From: Sulfurimonas sp. HSL1-2
GTDB lineage: Bacteria; Campylobacterota; Campylobacteria; Campylobacterales; Sulfurimonadaceae
Assembly: GCF_039645565.1 (NCBI RefSeq)
Contig: NZ_CP147914.1
Location: 1,919,573-1,983,572, forward strand
DNA length: 64,000 nucleotides
Direction: 5' to 3'
The translations under genes and the position numbers were made by a program. Under the pieces are notes generated by a model that was given only the letters and a program-made list of their open reading frames with translations, made no database searches and was not told the origin of the DNA. Below, piece after piece: positions 7,147 to 16,639 of the stretch; positions within the stretch are counted from its first letter, which is position 1, and each line of letters opens with the position of its first letter.

Positions 7147-9759
7147 TTATCCCGCCAGAATCTTTCCGACGATCTCGTAAACGTTTTTCGAAATGCCCCG
7201 GTGCGCCTGTACCTTCTCCAGCGCGTCGCGCATCTGCGCCCGGCTGTGCGGGTTCAGGCGGTTGTAGGTCTTGTACGCGCCCGCCAGCCCCGCCGCGATC
7301 ATCGGGTTGATCGCATCGAGGGCGATGATCTGCTCGGCGACGAAGGCGTAGCCGCTGCCGTCATAAGCGTGGAAATGGTAAGGGTTGCGGGCGAAACTTC
7401 CGATCAGCGCGCGTACAAGGTTCGGGACTTTGATGTTGAAGACCGCATCCTCCATCGCCGCACGCACGTTTGAAAGCGTATCGGGCTGCGGGGAGGAGGC
7501 AATGACGCTGAAATACTTCGTCATCACCAGCATATCCGTGCTGTAGCGTGCATAGAAGTCGCGCATCGGCGCTTCGGCCGCTGCCGGCGCCCCGTGGTGC
7601 AGCATCTGCAACGCAGCCAGGCGGTCCGTCATCGTCCGGCTCTCTTCGTACTGGGCCAGGGCGGCAGCGATGCTTTCGGCATCCTGCTGCGCCATCAGGT
7701 AGCCCAGCAGCCGGTTCTTGAGCGCGCGGGCGCCGATGCTCTCCGCCTCGAGCCCGACGTGCTCGGCACGGTGGAGCCCCTCGTAAAGACGGCGCATCGT
7801 GGCCTCACAGGCCACGGCGATCTCGCGCTTCAGGGCATCGGAGGCTTCGAGAATGGCATGCACATCGACACTCTGCTGTGCCTGCATCAGCATCGTCACC
7901 GTCGGCAGGGAGAGCAGCTGCGCCTTGAACTGCAGGTCGAGGGATTCGTCTTCGAGAATATGGCTGAAACTCTGCAGGAACTGGGGGCTGACCGCTTCCC
8001 CGCGCATCATCGCCTCGAGCGTCGAACGCGCAAAGGACTGGGCCGCTTCGTACCGCACAAACCCGTCACTGTCATAGCGCATCAGGCTCATCACGTCCGC
8101 CTGCGGGTACTCCATGACGACCGGCGCACCGAAATGGCGGTTGAGCGAGAGCGTGGGTTCGGAAGCCAGCCCGCCGAAGGTGAAACTCTCCTCTTCGCGG
8201 GTCACCAGCAAGATACCGCGCTCGAGCAGCGGCTGTGCCGCCGTGTCGCCCTCAAGCTGCAGCGGGAGCTCCTCCCCGCCGTGCCCCAGCAGTGCAAGAC
8301 GTAGCGGCATGCAGTAGGGCTGCTGCTTCCGGCCGTCCACCGCGTCTGGGACGATCTGTTCCAGTTTCAGCGTCAGCCTTCCCGTTGCCGCATCATAGGA
8401 GTGCTCCGCGCAGAGCGAGGGAGTACGCTCCTGGGAGTACCACAGCGCGAACTGCGTCAGGTCGATCGGGCTGTACTGCTGCATCGCCCAGAGGAAGTCC
8501 TCCGTCCGCACCGCCTGGCCGTCGAAAGTCTCGAAATAGAGGTCCATGGCGGCGCGCCACGCCTTCTCCCCCAGAATCGTGTTGAGCATACGGATCACTT
8601 CCGAGCCCTTTTCGTAGACCGTCGCCGTATAGAAGTTGTTGATCTCGATGTACTGTTCGGGCTTGATGGGGTGCGCGGTCGGGCCCGCATCCTCGGGGAA
8701 CTGCCGCTCGCGCAGCATGTCGACGTCCCGGATGCGCTGGACAACCTCGGACTGCATGTCGGCGCTGAAGCTCTGGTCGCGGAAGACGGTGAGCCCCTCT
8801 TTGAGGGTCAGCTGGAACCAGTCGCGGCAGGTGATGCGGTTCCCCGTCCAGTTGTGGAAATACTCGTGCGCGATGACGCTCTCGATCCCCAGGAAGTCGG
8901 CATCCGTTGCCGTCTCCTCGTCGGCCAGAACATAGTGGGAGTTGAAGACATTGAGCCCCTTGTTCTCCATCGCCCCCATGTTGAAGCTGTCTACGGCGAC
9001 GATGTTATAGACGGAAAGATCGTAGCTGCGGCCGTAAGTCTCCTCGTCCCAGCGCATCGACGCCTTGAGCGAACGCATGGCGTGGTCGGCGCGGCTTTCG
9101 TTGCCCTTGTCTACATAGATGTTCAATGCCACCGTGTTCCCCTCCGCCGTCGTAAAGGAGTCGCTGATGTGTCCCAGGTCTCCAGCGACCAGCGCAAAGA
9201 GGTAGGAGGGTTTCGGGAAGGGGTCGTGCCAGAGGGCGTAGTGGCGGCCGTCGGGGAAACTCCCCTCCTCTTCGAGGTTCCCGTTGCTCAGCAGTACCGG
9301 GCAGCTCGCCTGCTCCGCGATCACCTTGACGGTAAAGACGCTCATGTTGTCGGGGCGGTCGATAAAGTAGGTGATCCGGCGGAAGCCGTGCGGCTCGCAC
9401 TGGGTACAGTAGATGCCGCCCGAGCGGTAGAGCCCCTCCAGGGCCGTATTCTGGTCCGGGTAGATCTTCGTGACGACCTGGACCGTCGCTTCCGCACCCG
9501 GGTCGAAGATCGTCAGTGCCTCCGCATCACGCGAATAGGCTTCGTCGGGGATCTTGACGTCGTCGACCTTGACGCAAAGCAGTTTCAGATCATCGCCGTC
9601 AAGGAGCAGCGGGACCGGAACGTCGCCGCGGCGCTTCACCGTCATGCGGTTGATGACCAGCGTATGCTCTTCGAAAATCTCGAACGTCAGCTCTGCCGTC
9701 AGGATCTGGTATGCCGGGGCTTCATACTCTTTCAGATAAATCGTTTTGGGTTGGGACAT
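7147..9759 (-). CDS. pepN: Aminopeptidase N (M1 zinc metallopeptidase)
   Basis: 870 residues, the usual length of bacterial PepN. It removes N-terminal residues from peptides in the cytoplasm. The exopeptidase signature GAMEN is at 262-266. The zinc site is H298-E-Y-F-H302 with the third ligand E321 (KEGLT), 18 residues after the second His as the family requires. The C-terminal helical domain (from about 540) is complete. The start at MSQPKTIYLK (9759) is chosen because it matches family N-termini; the longer frame to 9921 reads across the intergenic promoter region. It stands alone, convergent with the sulfide arm and divergent from the EAL-HDOD gene. Confidence 0.95.
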   Translation of the reverse strand: MSQPKTIYLKEYEAPAYQILTAELTFEIFEEHTLVINRMTVKRRGDVPVPLLLDGDDLKLLCVKVDDVKIPDEAYSRDAEALTIFDPGAEATVQVVTKIYPDQNTALEGLYRSGGIYCTQCEPHGFRRITYFIDRPDNMSVFTVKVIAEQASCPVLLSNGNLEEEGSFPDGRHYALWHDPFPKPSYLFALVAGDLGHISDSFTTAEGNTVALNIYVDKGNESRADHAMRSLKASMRWDEETYGRSYDLSVYNIVAVDSFNMGAMENKGLNVFNSHYVLADEETATDADFLGIESVIAHEYFHNWTGNRITCRDWFQLTLKEGLTVFRDQSFSADMQSEVVQRIRDVDMLRERQFPEDAGPTAHPIKPEQYIEINNFYTATVYEKGSEVIRMLNTILGEKAWRAAMDLYFETFDGQAVRTEDFLWAMQQYSPIDLTQFALWYSQERTPSLCAEHSYDAATGRLTLKLEQIVPDAVDGRKQQPYCMPLRLALLGHGGEELPLQLEGDTAAQPLLERGILLVTREEESFTFGGLASEPTLSLNRHFGAPVVMEYPQADVMSLMRYDSDGFVRYEAAQSFARSTLEAMMRGEAVSPQFLQSFSHILEDESLDLQFKAQLLSLPTVTMLMQAQQSVDVHAILEASDALKREIAVACEATMRRLYEGLHRAEHVGLEAESIGARALKNRLLGYLMAQQDAESIAAALAQYEESRTMTDRLAALQMLHHGAPAAAEAPMRDFYARYSTDMLVMTKYFSVIASSPQPDTLSNVRAAMEDAVFNIKVPNLVRALIGSFARNPYHFHAYDGSGYAFVAEQIIALDAINPMIAAGLAGAYKTYNRLNPHSRAQMRDALEKVQAHRGISKNVYEIVGKILAG

Positions 9760-9896
9760 GCTTTTTCCGTTTCTCGTAAATAGGCTGTGCAATAGTAACG
9801 TAGGCAGACCTGAACCCCATTTAAGAACATTAACTTCCATTTTGGGGTAAGATAAGAACACCCACAGGAATAAATAGTGAATGGGAGTTCTTGAGA

Positions 9897-11105
9897 ATGA
9901 AAACGACACACACTTTTGCACGGCAGCCTATCGTAGATGCAGAGAAGAACACCTTCGGCTATGAGTTTTTTTACCGCAACAGCATCGGCGAAAGCGGCTT
10001 CGAGAATGCGCGGGCCGCGACCGCCGCGCTGCTCGTGGCGCTGCTCAACCAGATCGGTCTGCAAAAAGCCGCCGAAAACCGCTACCTTTTTATCAACATC
10101 GATTCATCGGTCCTTTTGACGGATCTCCTGCTCGCGGTGCCGCCAAGGTCCTTTGTCTTTTCCCTCCCCGCCGATGCACAGCTCGGCACACGCGAGGGCG
10201 AAGTCCTCAAGAAGCTGCATGAGAGCGGCTACCGCTTCGCCCTCGAGAATGTCGATACACAGAAAGGGCTGACCGGCGTGTATGACGCGCTGCTCCCCTA
10301 TATCGATTACATCAAGATCGATGCCAGCGCCACCGACAACGACCTGCTGCCGGCGATCGTCGAGCGTTTCAAAGGCAAACAGCTCATTGCCGAGCGTATC
10401 GAGATCGACGAGGTCCTCGAGGCCTACAAGGAGAAAGGCTTCCGGTACTTTCAGGGCTTCGCCTGCGGCGCCCCCGTCCTGATGGAGTACAACCGTGTCG
10501 ACCCCAAACACATGGGGGTCGTAAAGATCTACAATATGCTCCTCGACGGCACGCCCATGGAACAGATTGCGCGGGAGATGCGCCACCACAACGAGCTCTC
10601 CATGCAGCTGCTGCAGTACCTGCACTCCTTCTCGCTCGACAACCCCTTCCCAAACCGTTCGATGGAAGAGATCATTATCAAGATGGGTGCGGAGCGTCTC
10701 AAGCACTGGCTCTCGCTGATCATCTTCGCCAAAAGCGGCCAGGCGATCCGGGAGGACAAAAGCCCCCTCTCCAGTCTGATGGAACAGCGCATCGACCTGA
10801 TGCACTGCACCATTACCTGCCTGCAGAGCGAAGATGAACAGCTCTTTGAAAGGGCGCGCCTGATGGCCCTGATCTCCCTGATGGAGCCGGTCCTCGGCCT
10901 GCCGCTCAAGGCAGCACTCAACGGCCTCCCCGTCGAAGACAGTATCGAGGACGCCCTTGTGCTGCATTCGGGGCGTCTGGGGAAGATCTTCGGCCTGACG
11001 CAGGCCCTGGAAAAAGAGGACAACGACCTCATCCGGCTGCTGATGGACGAGCTGGGACTTGAGCCTGAGGTGCTCCCGACGCTGAAAAACATGATCAAGA
11101 TGTAA
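9897..11105 (+). CDS. EAL-HDOD signalling protein, catalytically degenerate
   Basis: 402 residues. The N-terminal half is an EAL-type fold of the YuxH class (FARQPIVDAEKNTFGYEFFYR). Some landmark residues are kept (E23, N68, K140 in YIKIDAS, E167 in IAERIE, Q186 in FQGF), but the DDFGTG loop reads FALENVD and the middle metal Glu is missing, so c-di-GMP cleavage is unlikely. The C-terminal half is an HDOD domain (from about 200), a helical module for signalling contacts. ATG at 9897 has GGGAG 9 bases upstream; an in-frame TTG at 9891 is the alternative. The stop abuts the thpR start, so the two are translationally coupled. Confidence 0.85.
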   Translation: MKTTHTFARQPIVDAEKNTFGYEFFYRNSIGESGFENARAATAALLVALLNQIGLQKAAENRYLFINIDSSVLLTDLLLAVPPRSFVFSLPADAQLGTREGEVLKKLHESGYRFALENVDTQKGLTGVYDALLPYIDYIKIDASATDNDLLPAIVERFKGKQLIAERIEIDEVLEAYKEKGFRYFQGFACGAPVLMEYNRVDPKHMGVVKIYNMLLDGTPMEQIAREMRHHNELSMQLLQYLHSFSLDNPFPNRSMEEIIIKMGAERLKHWLSLIIFAKSGQAIREDKSPLSSLMEQRIDLMHCTITCLQSEDEQLFERARLMALISLMEPVLGLPLKAALNGLPVEDSIEDALVLHSGRLGKIFGLTQALEKEDNDLIRLLMDELGLEPEVLPTLKNMIKM

Positions 11106-11597
11106 ATGCGCCTTTTCCTCGCCCAGACGGCGACGCTGTTTGACTACACCGGCATCCGGGACGCATTCGCCCCCTGTATAGAGGGGCGCTGGCGCCCGGA
11201 AGCCTCCCTGCACGCCACGCTGCTCTTCCTCGGAGATCGCTTTTCCCCCGAACAGGTCATCGAAACCGTCCGCAATTGTGATCTTTCCCTGTCAAATGCT
11301 TATATCAAAGGCATCGACCGCTTTGCGCACAACCGTATCCTCTACGCCGCGAGCGATCACCCCACCCTGGTGGCGGGGCATCATCTGCTGAGCCATGCCT
11401 TTGCAATGACACCCCACCGCCGCTACGTTCCCCACGTCACGCTGATGCGCTACAAGAAGATTGACATTGGCTGTTTTGAAGGGGAGAAGATGAACACCGA
11501 AGCGGTGGTCGCGGGGAAACTGGAAGGAAATCTGAAACTGATGCGCAGTACGCTCACCCCCTCAGGCGCCGTTTACGACACCCTCCATCAGTTCTGA
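11106..11597 (+). CDS. thpR: RNA 2',3'-cyclic phosphodiesterase (LigT/2H family)
   Basis: 163 residues. The 2H phosphoesterase family is marked by two H-x-T motifs: H36-A-T38 (LHATLLFLG) and H110-V-T112 (PHVTLMR). These act on 2',3'-cyclic phosphates at RNA ends or on linear 2'-5' linked oligonucleotides. The ATG is the first base after the upstream stop, with no own ribosome site, so it depends on coupling to the EAL-HDOD gene. Its 3' end overlaps the convergent pepP gene by 10 bases. Confidence 0.85.
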   Translation: MRLFLAQTATLFDYTGIRDAFAPCIEGRWRPEASLHATLLFLGDRFSPEQVIETVRNCDLSLSNAYIKGIDRFAHNRILYAASDHPTLVAGHHLLSHAFAMTPHRRYVPHVTLMRYKKIDIGCFEGEKMNTEAVVAGKLEGNLKLMRSTLTPSGAVYDTLHQF

Positions 11598-12895
11598 GCG
11601 CAGCGCGCCTCGATCGCCTCGACCGACTTCGCCACGGCCGCGCTGAGGTTCTCGTGCCCGCGCTCCGTCACGAGGATGTCGTCTTCGATCCGGATCCCGA
11701 TGCCGCGGTACCGTTCGGGCAACGATGTATCGGAAGCGGGAAGGTAGAGCCCCGGCTCGATGGTGAGCACCATCCCGGGGGCCAGGACGATTTCATTGCC
11801 CTCTTCGTCAAAATAGGGGGCCTGGTCGTGGACATCGATTCCCATCCAGTGGCCGATGCCGTGGGGGAAGTACTTTTTATGCGCCTTCGCCTCGATCAGC
11901 GCATCGACCTCCCCTTTCAAAATGCCGAGCTTCACCATCTTTTCGCAGAGCATCCATTCGGCGTTTTTCTGGAGTTCGCTTTTAAAGATCCCCGGCCCGA
12001 TCTGGGCGATGACGGCGAGCTGGACATCCAGGACCGCTTCATAGACCTCCTTCTGGGCCTCGGTGAAACGGCCGTTGACGGGGAAGGTACGGGTAATGTC
12101 GGTCGCATAGTGGCGGTATTCGCACCCCGCGTCGATGAGAACCAGGTCCCCGTCGCCCAGCGGCGCATCGTTTTTGATGTAGTGCAGGGTATTGGCATGG
12201 TCCCCGCCGGCAATGATCGTCGTGTAGGCGTCGCTGTAGGCACCGTTCTTCGTGAACATGTACTCATACTCCGCCTGCAGTGCGTACTCCATCATCCCCG
12301 GCGTACAGACCGCCATGGCGTGGTGGTGCGCCGCCGCCGTGATCTCCAGCCCCGCGCGGATCGTCGCGATCTCCTCCTCGCTCTTGAGCAGCCGCATCTG
12401 CCGCACCATCTGCGTGAGGTCGACCAGCTGTGTCACGGGCCGTTTCGTCTCGCGTTTGTGGCGCAGTTTGTCCGCCGCATCCCTCGCCGTTTCGAAGCGC
12501 TCGTCCGACCCGAAAATATCGCCGTAGAGGCGCGGCAGGTTCTGCATCAGTTCCGGCAGTTTCTCTTCGAACGCCTCGACGGAATAGACCTCGTCGACGT
12601 CAAACCGCGCCTTCGCCGCATCGACGCCGGTGCGTTTCCCCGTCCACAGCTCCATCTCCTCGACCTTCGGCTGCACAAAGAGCACACTCTTATTGGCGTC
12701 GCTGCCCCGGACCAGGACGAGGGCGGCATTGTCCTCTTCAAAACCGGTCAGGTAGAAGAAATCGCTGTTCTGGCGATAGGGGTACTCCGTGTCGTTGGAA
12801 CGGGTCTTCAGCGTCGCCGTTCCCAGCACGGCGATCCCCTCTTCCATCTTCGACAACAGGCGGTCCCGCCTCTGTTTATAGGTCATTTCGTTCAT
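11588..12895 (-). CDS. pepP: Xaa-Pro aminopeptidase P (M24B)
   Basis: 435 residues. It removes an N-terminal residue ahead of proline. Creatinase-like N-domain, then the pita-bread metallopeptidase domain with the five metal ligands visible in order: Asp in LVLIDAGCEY, Asp in YATDITRTFP, His in FPHGIGHWMG, Glu in LTIEPGLYLP and Glu in GIRIEDDIL. The start at 12895 (MNEMTYKQRRDRL) matches the family; earlier codons overlap the promoter. No ribosome site is present. Instead TACAAT ends 6 bases before the ATG, so the message is probably leaderless. Divergent from serS. Confidence 0.92.
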   Translation of the reverse strand: MNEMTYKQRRDRLLSKMEEGIAVLGTATLKTRSNDTEYPYRQNSDFFYLTGFEEDNAALVLVRGSDANKSVLFVQPKVEEMELWTGKRTGVDAAKARFDVDEVYSVEAFEEKLPELMQNLPRLYGDIFGSDERFETARDAADKLRHKRETKRPVTQLVDLTQMVRQMRLLKSEEEIATIRAGLEITAAAHHHAMAVCTPGMMEYALQAEYEYMFTKNGAYSDAYTTIIAGGDHANTLHYIKNDAPLGDGDLVLIDAGCEYRHYATDITRTFPVNGRFTEAQKEVYEAVLDVQLAVIAQIGPGIFKSELQKNAEWMLCEKMVKLGILKGEVDALIEAKAHKKYFPHGIGHWMGIDVHDQAPYFDEEGNEIVLAPGMVLTIEPGLYLPASDTSLPERYRGIGIRIEDDILVTERGHENLSAAVAKSVEAIEARCAQN

Positions 12896-12901
12896 GCCGT
12901 A

Positions 12902-12907
12902 ATTGTA
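12902..12907 (-). promoter_or_regulatory. -10 box of pepP, 6 bases before the start codon
   Basis: On the minus strand TACAAT-TACGGC-ATG. Transcription usually begins about 6-7 bases after a -10 box, which would place +1 at the ATG (leaderless mRNA). TTGTGC sits 18 bases upstream as a possible -35. Confidence 0.55.
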
Positions 12908-12918
12908 GCCCGTTTCGC

Positions 12919-12924
12919 TATAAT
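12919..12924 (+). promoter_or_regulatory. -10 box of serS
   Basis: Consensus TATAAT in GCTATAATTGCAC, about 75 bases before the serS ATG. It lies just outside the pepP -10 box on the opposite strand, so the two promoters overlap and may exclude each other. Confidence 0.55.
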
Positions 12925-12999
12925 TGCACAACTTTTACGGCGTAAAAAGCGGGCAACCGCCCCGCTGCCGCCCAGACAATCCACTTACCAGGGACCCAG

Positions 13000-14244
13000 A
13001 TGATCGACCTCAAACTGCTTCAGAAAGATTTTGAAAACGTCAGTGCCGCACTGATGCGCAAAAAGGTCAGCCCGGAGCTGATCGACGAACTCAAAGCGCG
13101 CAATGAAGCCCTCAAAACGGCCAAGGCGGCGTTCGAGGAGGTTCAGGCGGCCCAGAACGAAATGAGCCGCCTTTTCCCACAGTACAAGAAAGAGGGCAAG
13201 GATGTCAGCGAGCTGAAGGCAAAGCTCGATGCGAACAAAGCCCGCATCGGCGAACTCCAGGAGGCGCAGCGCGACGCGGAGGCGGCCCTGGATGCGCTTG
13301 CGATGGGGATCCCGAACATGCCGGATGCCGACGTACCGGACGGTGCGGACGAGAACGACAACGTCGAGATCGCCAAAGTCCTCGAACCGCGCAGTTTTGC
13401 CTTCACCCCGAAAGAGCACTGGGAGCTGGCCGAAACCAACGGCTGGATCGACTTCGAGCGCGGCGTCAAGGTCGCCCACAGCCGTTTTGCCGTGATGAAC
13501 GACATGGGTGCGCGCCTGGAACGCGCCCTGATCAACTTCATGCTCGACTTCAACCGTGAACGCGGTTTTACGGAGATGAGTGTCCCCGAACTCGTCAACA
13601 GCCGCGCCCTCGAGGGGACGGGCCAGTTGCCGAAATTCGAGGAAGACCTCTATAAAACCGAAGGCGAAGACCTCTACCTCGTCCCGACGGCGGAGGTGCC
13701 GCTGACGAACCTCTTCCAGGACGAGATCATCCCCGAAGAGGCCCTGCCCGTCAAAATGACCGGCCATACGGCCTGTTTCCGCAAAGAAGCGGGTTCCGCG
13801 GGGCGCGACACCCGCGGCATCATCCGTCAGCACCAGTTTAGAAAGGTCGAGCTCGTCAGCATCACCAAGGCCGACGACAGCGACCGCGTCTTCGACGAGA
13901 TGGTTGCCTGCGCCTCCGACCTGCTCAAGGCCCTCGAACTCCCCCACCGCCTCGTCACCCTCTGTACCGGCGACCTCGGCTTCGGCGCGGCAAAGACGAT
14001 CGACCTCGAAGTGTGGCTGCCGGGACAGAACACCTACCGCGAGATCAGCTCCGTCTCCAACACCCGCGACTTCCAGGCCCGCCGGGCGAAGATCCGCTAC
14101 AAAGAGGGAAAGAAGAACGTCCTCGCCCACACCCTCAACGGCTCCTCACTCGCCGTCGGCCGCACGATGGTCGCCATCATGGAGAACTTCCAGAACGAAG
14201 ACGGCTCCATCGAGATCCCCCAGGTCCTGCACAAGTACCTCTGA
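13000..14244 (+). CDS. serS: Seryl-tRNA synthetase
   Basis: 414 residues. Charges tRNA-Ser (and tRNA-Sec). The N-terminal arm is the long antiparallel coiled coil (about residues 25-100) that grips the tRNA long variable arm. The class II catalytic core follows, with motif 2 ([15 protein letters not shown]) and motif 3 ([17 protein letters not shown]). Length is normal. CAGGGACCCAG precedes the ATG. Expressed from its own promoter, divergent from pepP. Confidence 0.96.
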   Translation: MIDLKLLQKDFENVSAALMRKKVSPELIDELKARNEALKTAKAAFEEVQAAQNEMSRLFPQYKKEGKDVSELKAKLDANKARIGELQEAQRDAEAALDALAMGIPNMPDADVPDGADENDNVEIAKVLEPRSFAFTPKEHWELAETNGWIDFERGVKVAHSRFAVMNDMGARLERALINFMLDFNRERGFTEMSVPELVNSRALEGTGQLPKFEEDLYKTEGEDLYLVPTAEVPLTNLFQDEIIPEEALPVKMTGHTACFRKEAGSAGRDTRGIIRQHQFRKVELVSITKADDSDRVFDEMVACASDLLKALELPHRLVTLCTGDLGFGAAKTIDLEVWLPGQNTYREISSVSNTRDFQARRAKIRYKEGKKNVLAHTLNGSSLAVGRTMVAIMENFQNEDGSIEIPQVLHKYL

Positions 14245-14269
14245 TCAGGCACAGTCCGCGCTGAAGCTT

Positions 14270-16534
14270 CTAGGGTTTAGGGGCCATCTTGATGGTGCCA
14301 GAGCCCACTTCCGTCCAATAGAGATTGACGTCATCTACGACAAGACTGTTTGGCCAAGATTCAAAATAGTCTAGATTTTCGTACAGGACCGTCGATATCC
14401 CGCCGGTTTTCGGGATCGATCCAAGCATCGATCCACGCAACGTTAGATCAATCCAGAAGAGGTGGGTGTCGTCTACAGCCAGGATTCTCCATGCCGCACT
14501 GTCCAGCAAAACCAACTCCGAGATACTCCCGCCGCTTACCGGTACTTTCCTGATCTTGCCCGTATCATTCTCTGGAAAAAAGACATCCGTCCCATCCGTC
14601 GTGAAATCTGATAAAAACGAGAGTCCCCCGGCCACGGTCTCCGTTGCACCGCCTAAAACCGATACTCTGGATATCGTGTCGTAATGCGCTATCCAGTAGA
14701 CATAACCTCCAACCGTCATGAGGGGGCCTGAAGGACCTACCAATGTATTAGAGAGCTCCACGACCGGTCCGCCGCTGCTGGCAACCATTGCGATACGGGT
14801 AAAAGGGCCATCTTCAATCCAATAGATATTCGTCCCGTCCGTATCAATATCGAAAATGGCGAAATCCGCTTCTGCAACATTGGTAATCTTCCCACCCGCT
14901 TTGGGCAGCTTCTTGATCATCCATCTGTCTGCAATATAGATAAAAGCATCGTCGACCGCGATCGGCATTGTTCCAGTGATAATCCCGCTAATGATCGGCG
15001 AGATCTCTCCGCCGCCCAAAGGCATCATCTCAATCCTGCCGAACCCTTCTATGCTCCCGACCGGTCCGCCTTCGATCCAGTACATATCTGTTCCGTTGAT
15101 CACAACGGACTGCGGCGCGTTTACGCCGTCGATCAGCGTCGTGACGGCCCCGCCGGACACGGAGATTTTTTTAATACGCCCCGTCTGCCCGTGGGCACAA
15201 CATACCGTTTCGACCCAAAAAAGTTCCGTTCCCTCCACTCTGATGTCTACCGGTGATGCCAACCCGCCAGCCAAGGAAACGACCGCCCCGCCGCTTTTGG
15301 GGATCAGATTGATGGAATCCGCATCAATCCAGTAGACGTTCGTACTGTCCGTGGCCAGTTTTCTCGGGAGTGCGGGGAGAATCCCGACCTCGCCAACACT
15401 TGCTGTATTCAAATCCACTTTAAGCAGACGGGCCGTACCCGGATATGGATATTGCACTTCTGCCACGAAGAGTTCTGCACCGTCCACGACGATATCACCG
15501 ACAAAGGCGTTATAGCCGCTATTGCCGTCAAGTACCGTCGTCACTTCACCGCCTCCAAGAGGCATTTTCCTGATGATACCCGCACTCGGGAAAAACGATT
15601 CAAGCCAATAGAGGGAAATGCCGTCACTTGCCATGCTCACGATGGGAGTCATGGTGCTGTACAGCACGCTTTCCTCTCCGCCCGCCTTGGCAACGCGTCG
15701 GATTGTGTACGTATTCGGTGAGAAGGTCGATTGAATCCAGTAAAGGTAGGTCGTATCGGCAATGATGTCGTTGACGCCTCCGGCACAATTCTCGCCGCTG
15801 GCGATGATGACAGACGTATTCCCGTCCAGGCTTGATCGGACGAGGGTTTTGCCGAGCCCATCCCCCGTACAGCTGCTTGAGGGCACCGCACCTGCCCCGA
15901 TCCAGTAAAGCTCTTGATCGCTGACGATCATCGATTCCGGGTCACCGAACGCTTTGACGACATCCGAAAGATTCTGATCCGGTAGGGTGATTTTTCTTAC
16001 CGGTGCACTGCTTTTATCCGACCAGTAAAGCGTATTGGCATTGACCGTCAACGACGTGGGGAAAGGGACAGCCGTCGCCAGCGTTGTCGTATCAGTGACC
16101 GTATTGTTGGTATCTTGATACAAAATAAAGTTACCGCTGTCACCGGCACAAAGCCCCGCCGTTATCGTGTACTCTCCGCTGATAACGTTACCGGAGAGGA
16201 TCCCACTGATCTGCATTCCGTCTGCGCCGGAGACTGCCGATAGCGTCACCGTGTTTCCTGATACCATTCCGCTGATCAACGCCGTTGCCAAACAGGGGGA
16301 GTTTGTCACATTGATCTCCCCGGTAAGGGTTGAGCCCTCTTGATCCACTTCCAGCGTAAGGGTTCCCTCGTACTCTGTGACGCTGCTGTACCATATCCCT
16401 GACCACGCTCCGCTCACGTCGGCGGCCGGGACCGTACCGGAGGAGCCGCCGCCACCCCCACACCCGGCTATCGTCAGCAGTGCCGCAATGACCACGAGAA
16501 GAAAAGACCGAAAAATCTTGTGACGACCGAACAT
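14270..16534 (-). CDS. Lipoprotein with 14 YW-type repeats (two 7-bladed propellers?)
   Basis: 754 residues. Signal peptide with lipobox LTIAGC, then a Gly linker. Residues about 30-130 are a small beta domain (VSGAWSGIW to SGNFILYQ). From about 150 I count 14 units of the form (L/V/I)-x-W-I-(E/D) preceded by a D-G-T turn, for example LYWSDK, LYWIQST, VYWIDAD, LFWVET, MYWIEG, IYWIED, VYWIAH, LFWIDL and LYWTEV. 14 units suit two seven-bladed propellers. It is probably anchored to the outer membrane and binds a ligand; no catalytic residues are recognisable. The start at 16534 has AAGGAGCCATC upstream. Its lines look lower in GC than its neighbours, so acquisition by transfer is possible. Confidence 0.75.
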   Translation of the reverse strand: MFGRHKIFRSFLLVVIAALLTIAGCGGGGGSSGTVPAADVSGAWSGIWYSSVTEYEGTLTLEVDQEGSTLTGEINVTNSPCLATALISGMVSGNTVTLSAVSGADGMQISGILSGNVISGEYTITAGLCAGDSGNFILYQDTNNTVTDTTTLATAVPFPTSLTVNANTLYWSDKSSAPVRKITLPDQNLSDVVKAFGDPESMIVSDQELYWIGAGAVPSSSCTGDGLGKTLVRSSLDGNTSVIIASGENCAGGVNDIIADTTYLYWIQSTFSPNTYTIRRVAKAGGEESVLYSTMTPIVSMASDGISLYWLESFFPSAGIIRKMPLGGGEVTTVLDGNSGYNAFVGDIVVDGAELFVAEVQYPYPGTARLLKVDLNTASVGEVGILPALPRKLATDSTNVYWIDADSINLIPKSGGAVVSLAGGLASPVDIRVEGTELFWVETVCCAHGQTGRIKKISVSGGAVTTLIDGVNAPQSVVINGTDMYWIEGGPVGSIEGFGRIEMMPLGGGEISPIISGIITGTMPIAVDDAFIYIADRWMIKKLPKAGGKITNVAEADFAIFDIDTDGTNIYWIEDGPFTRIAMVASSGGPVVELSNTLVGPSGPLMTVGGYVYWIAHYDTISRVSVLGGATETVAGGLSFLSDFTTDGTDVFFPENDTGKIRKVPVSGGSISELVLLDSAAWRILAVDDTHLFWIDLTLRGSMLGSIPKTGGISTVLYENLDYFESWPNSLVVDDVNLYWTEVGSGTIKMAPKP

Positions 16535-16639
16535 GATGGCTCCTTGCTTTGGATACCCGAATAAACAAGTATACACCAAAGTAAAAGCGGGGAGCCAAAC
16601 TGTGCAAGTGGAAAGCGAGGATGAAAAAGGCGGGATGCC

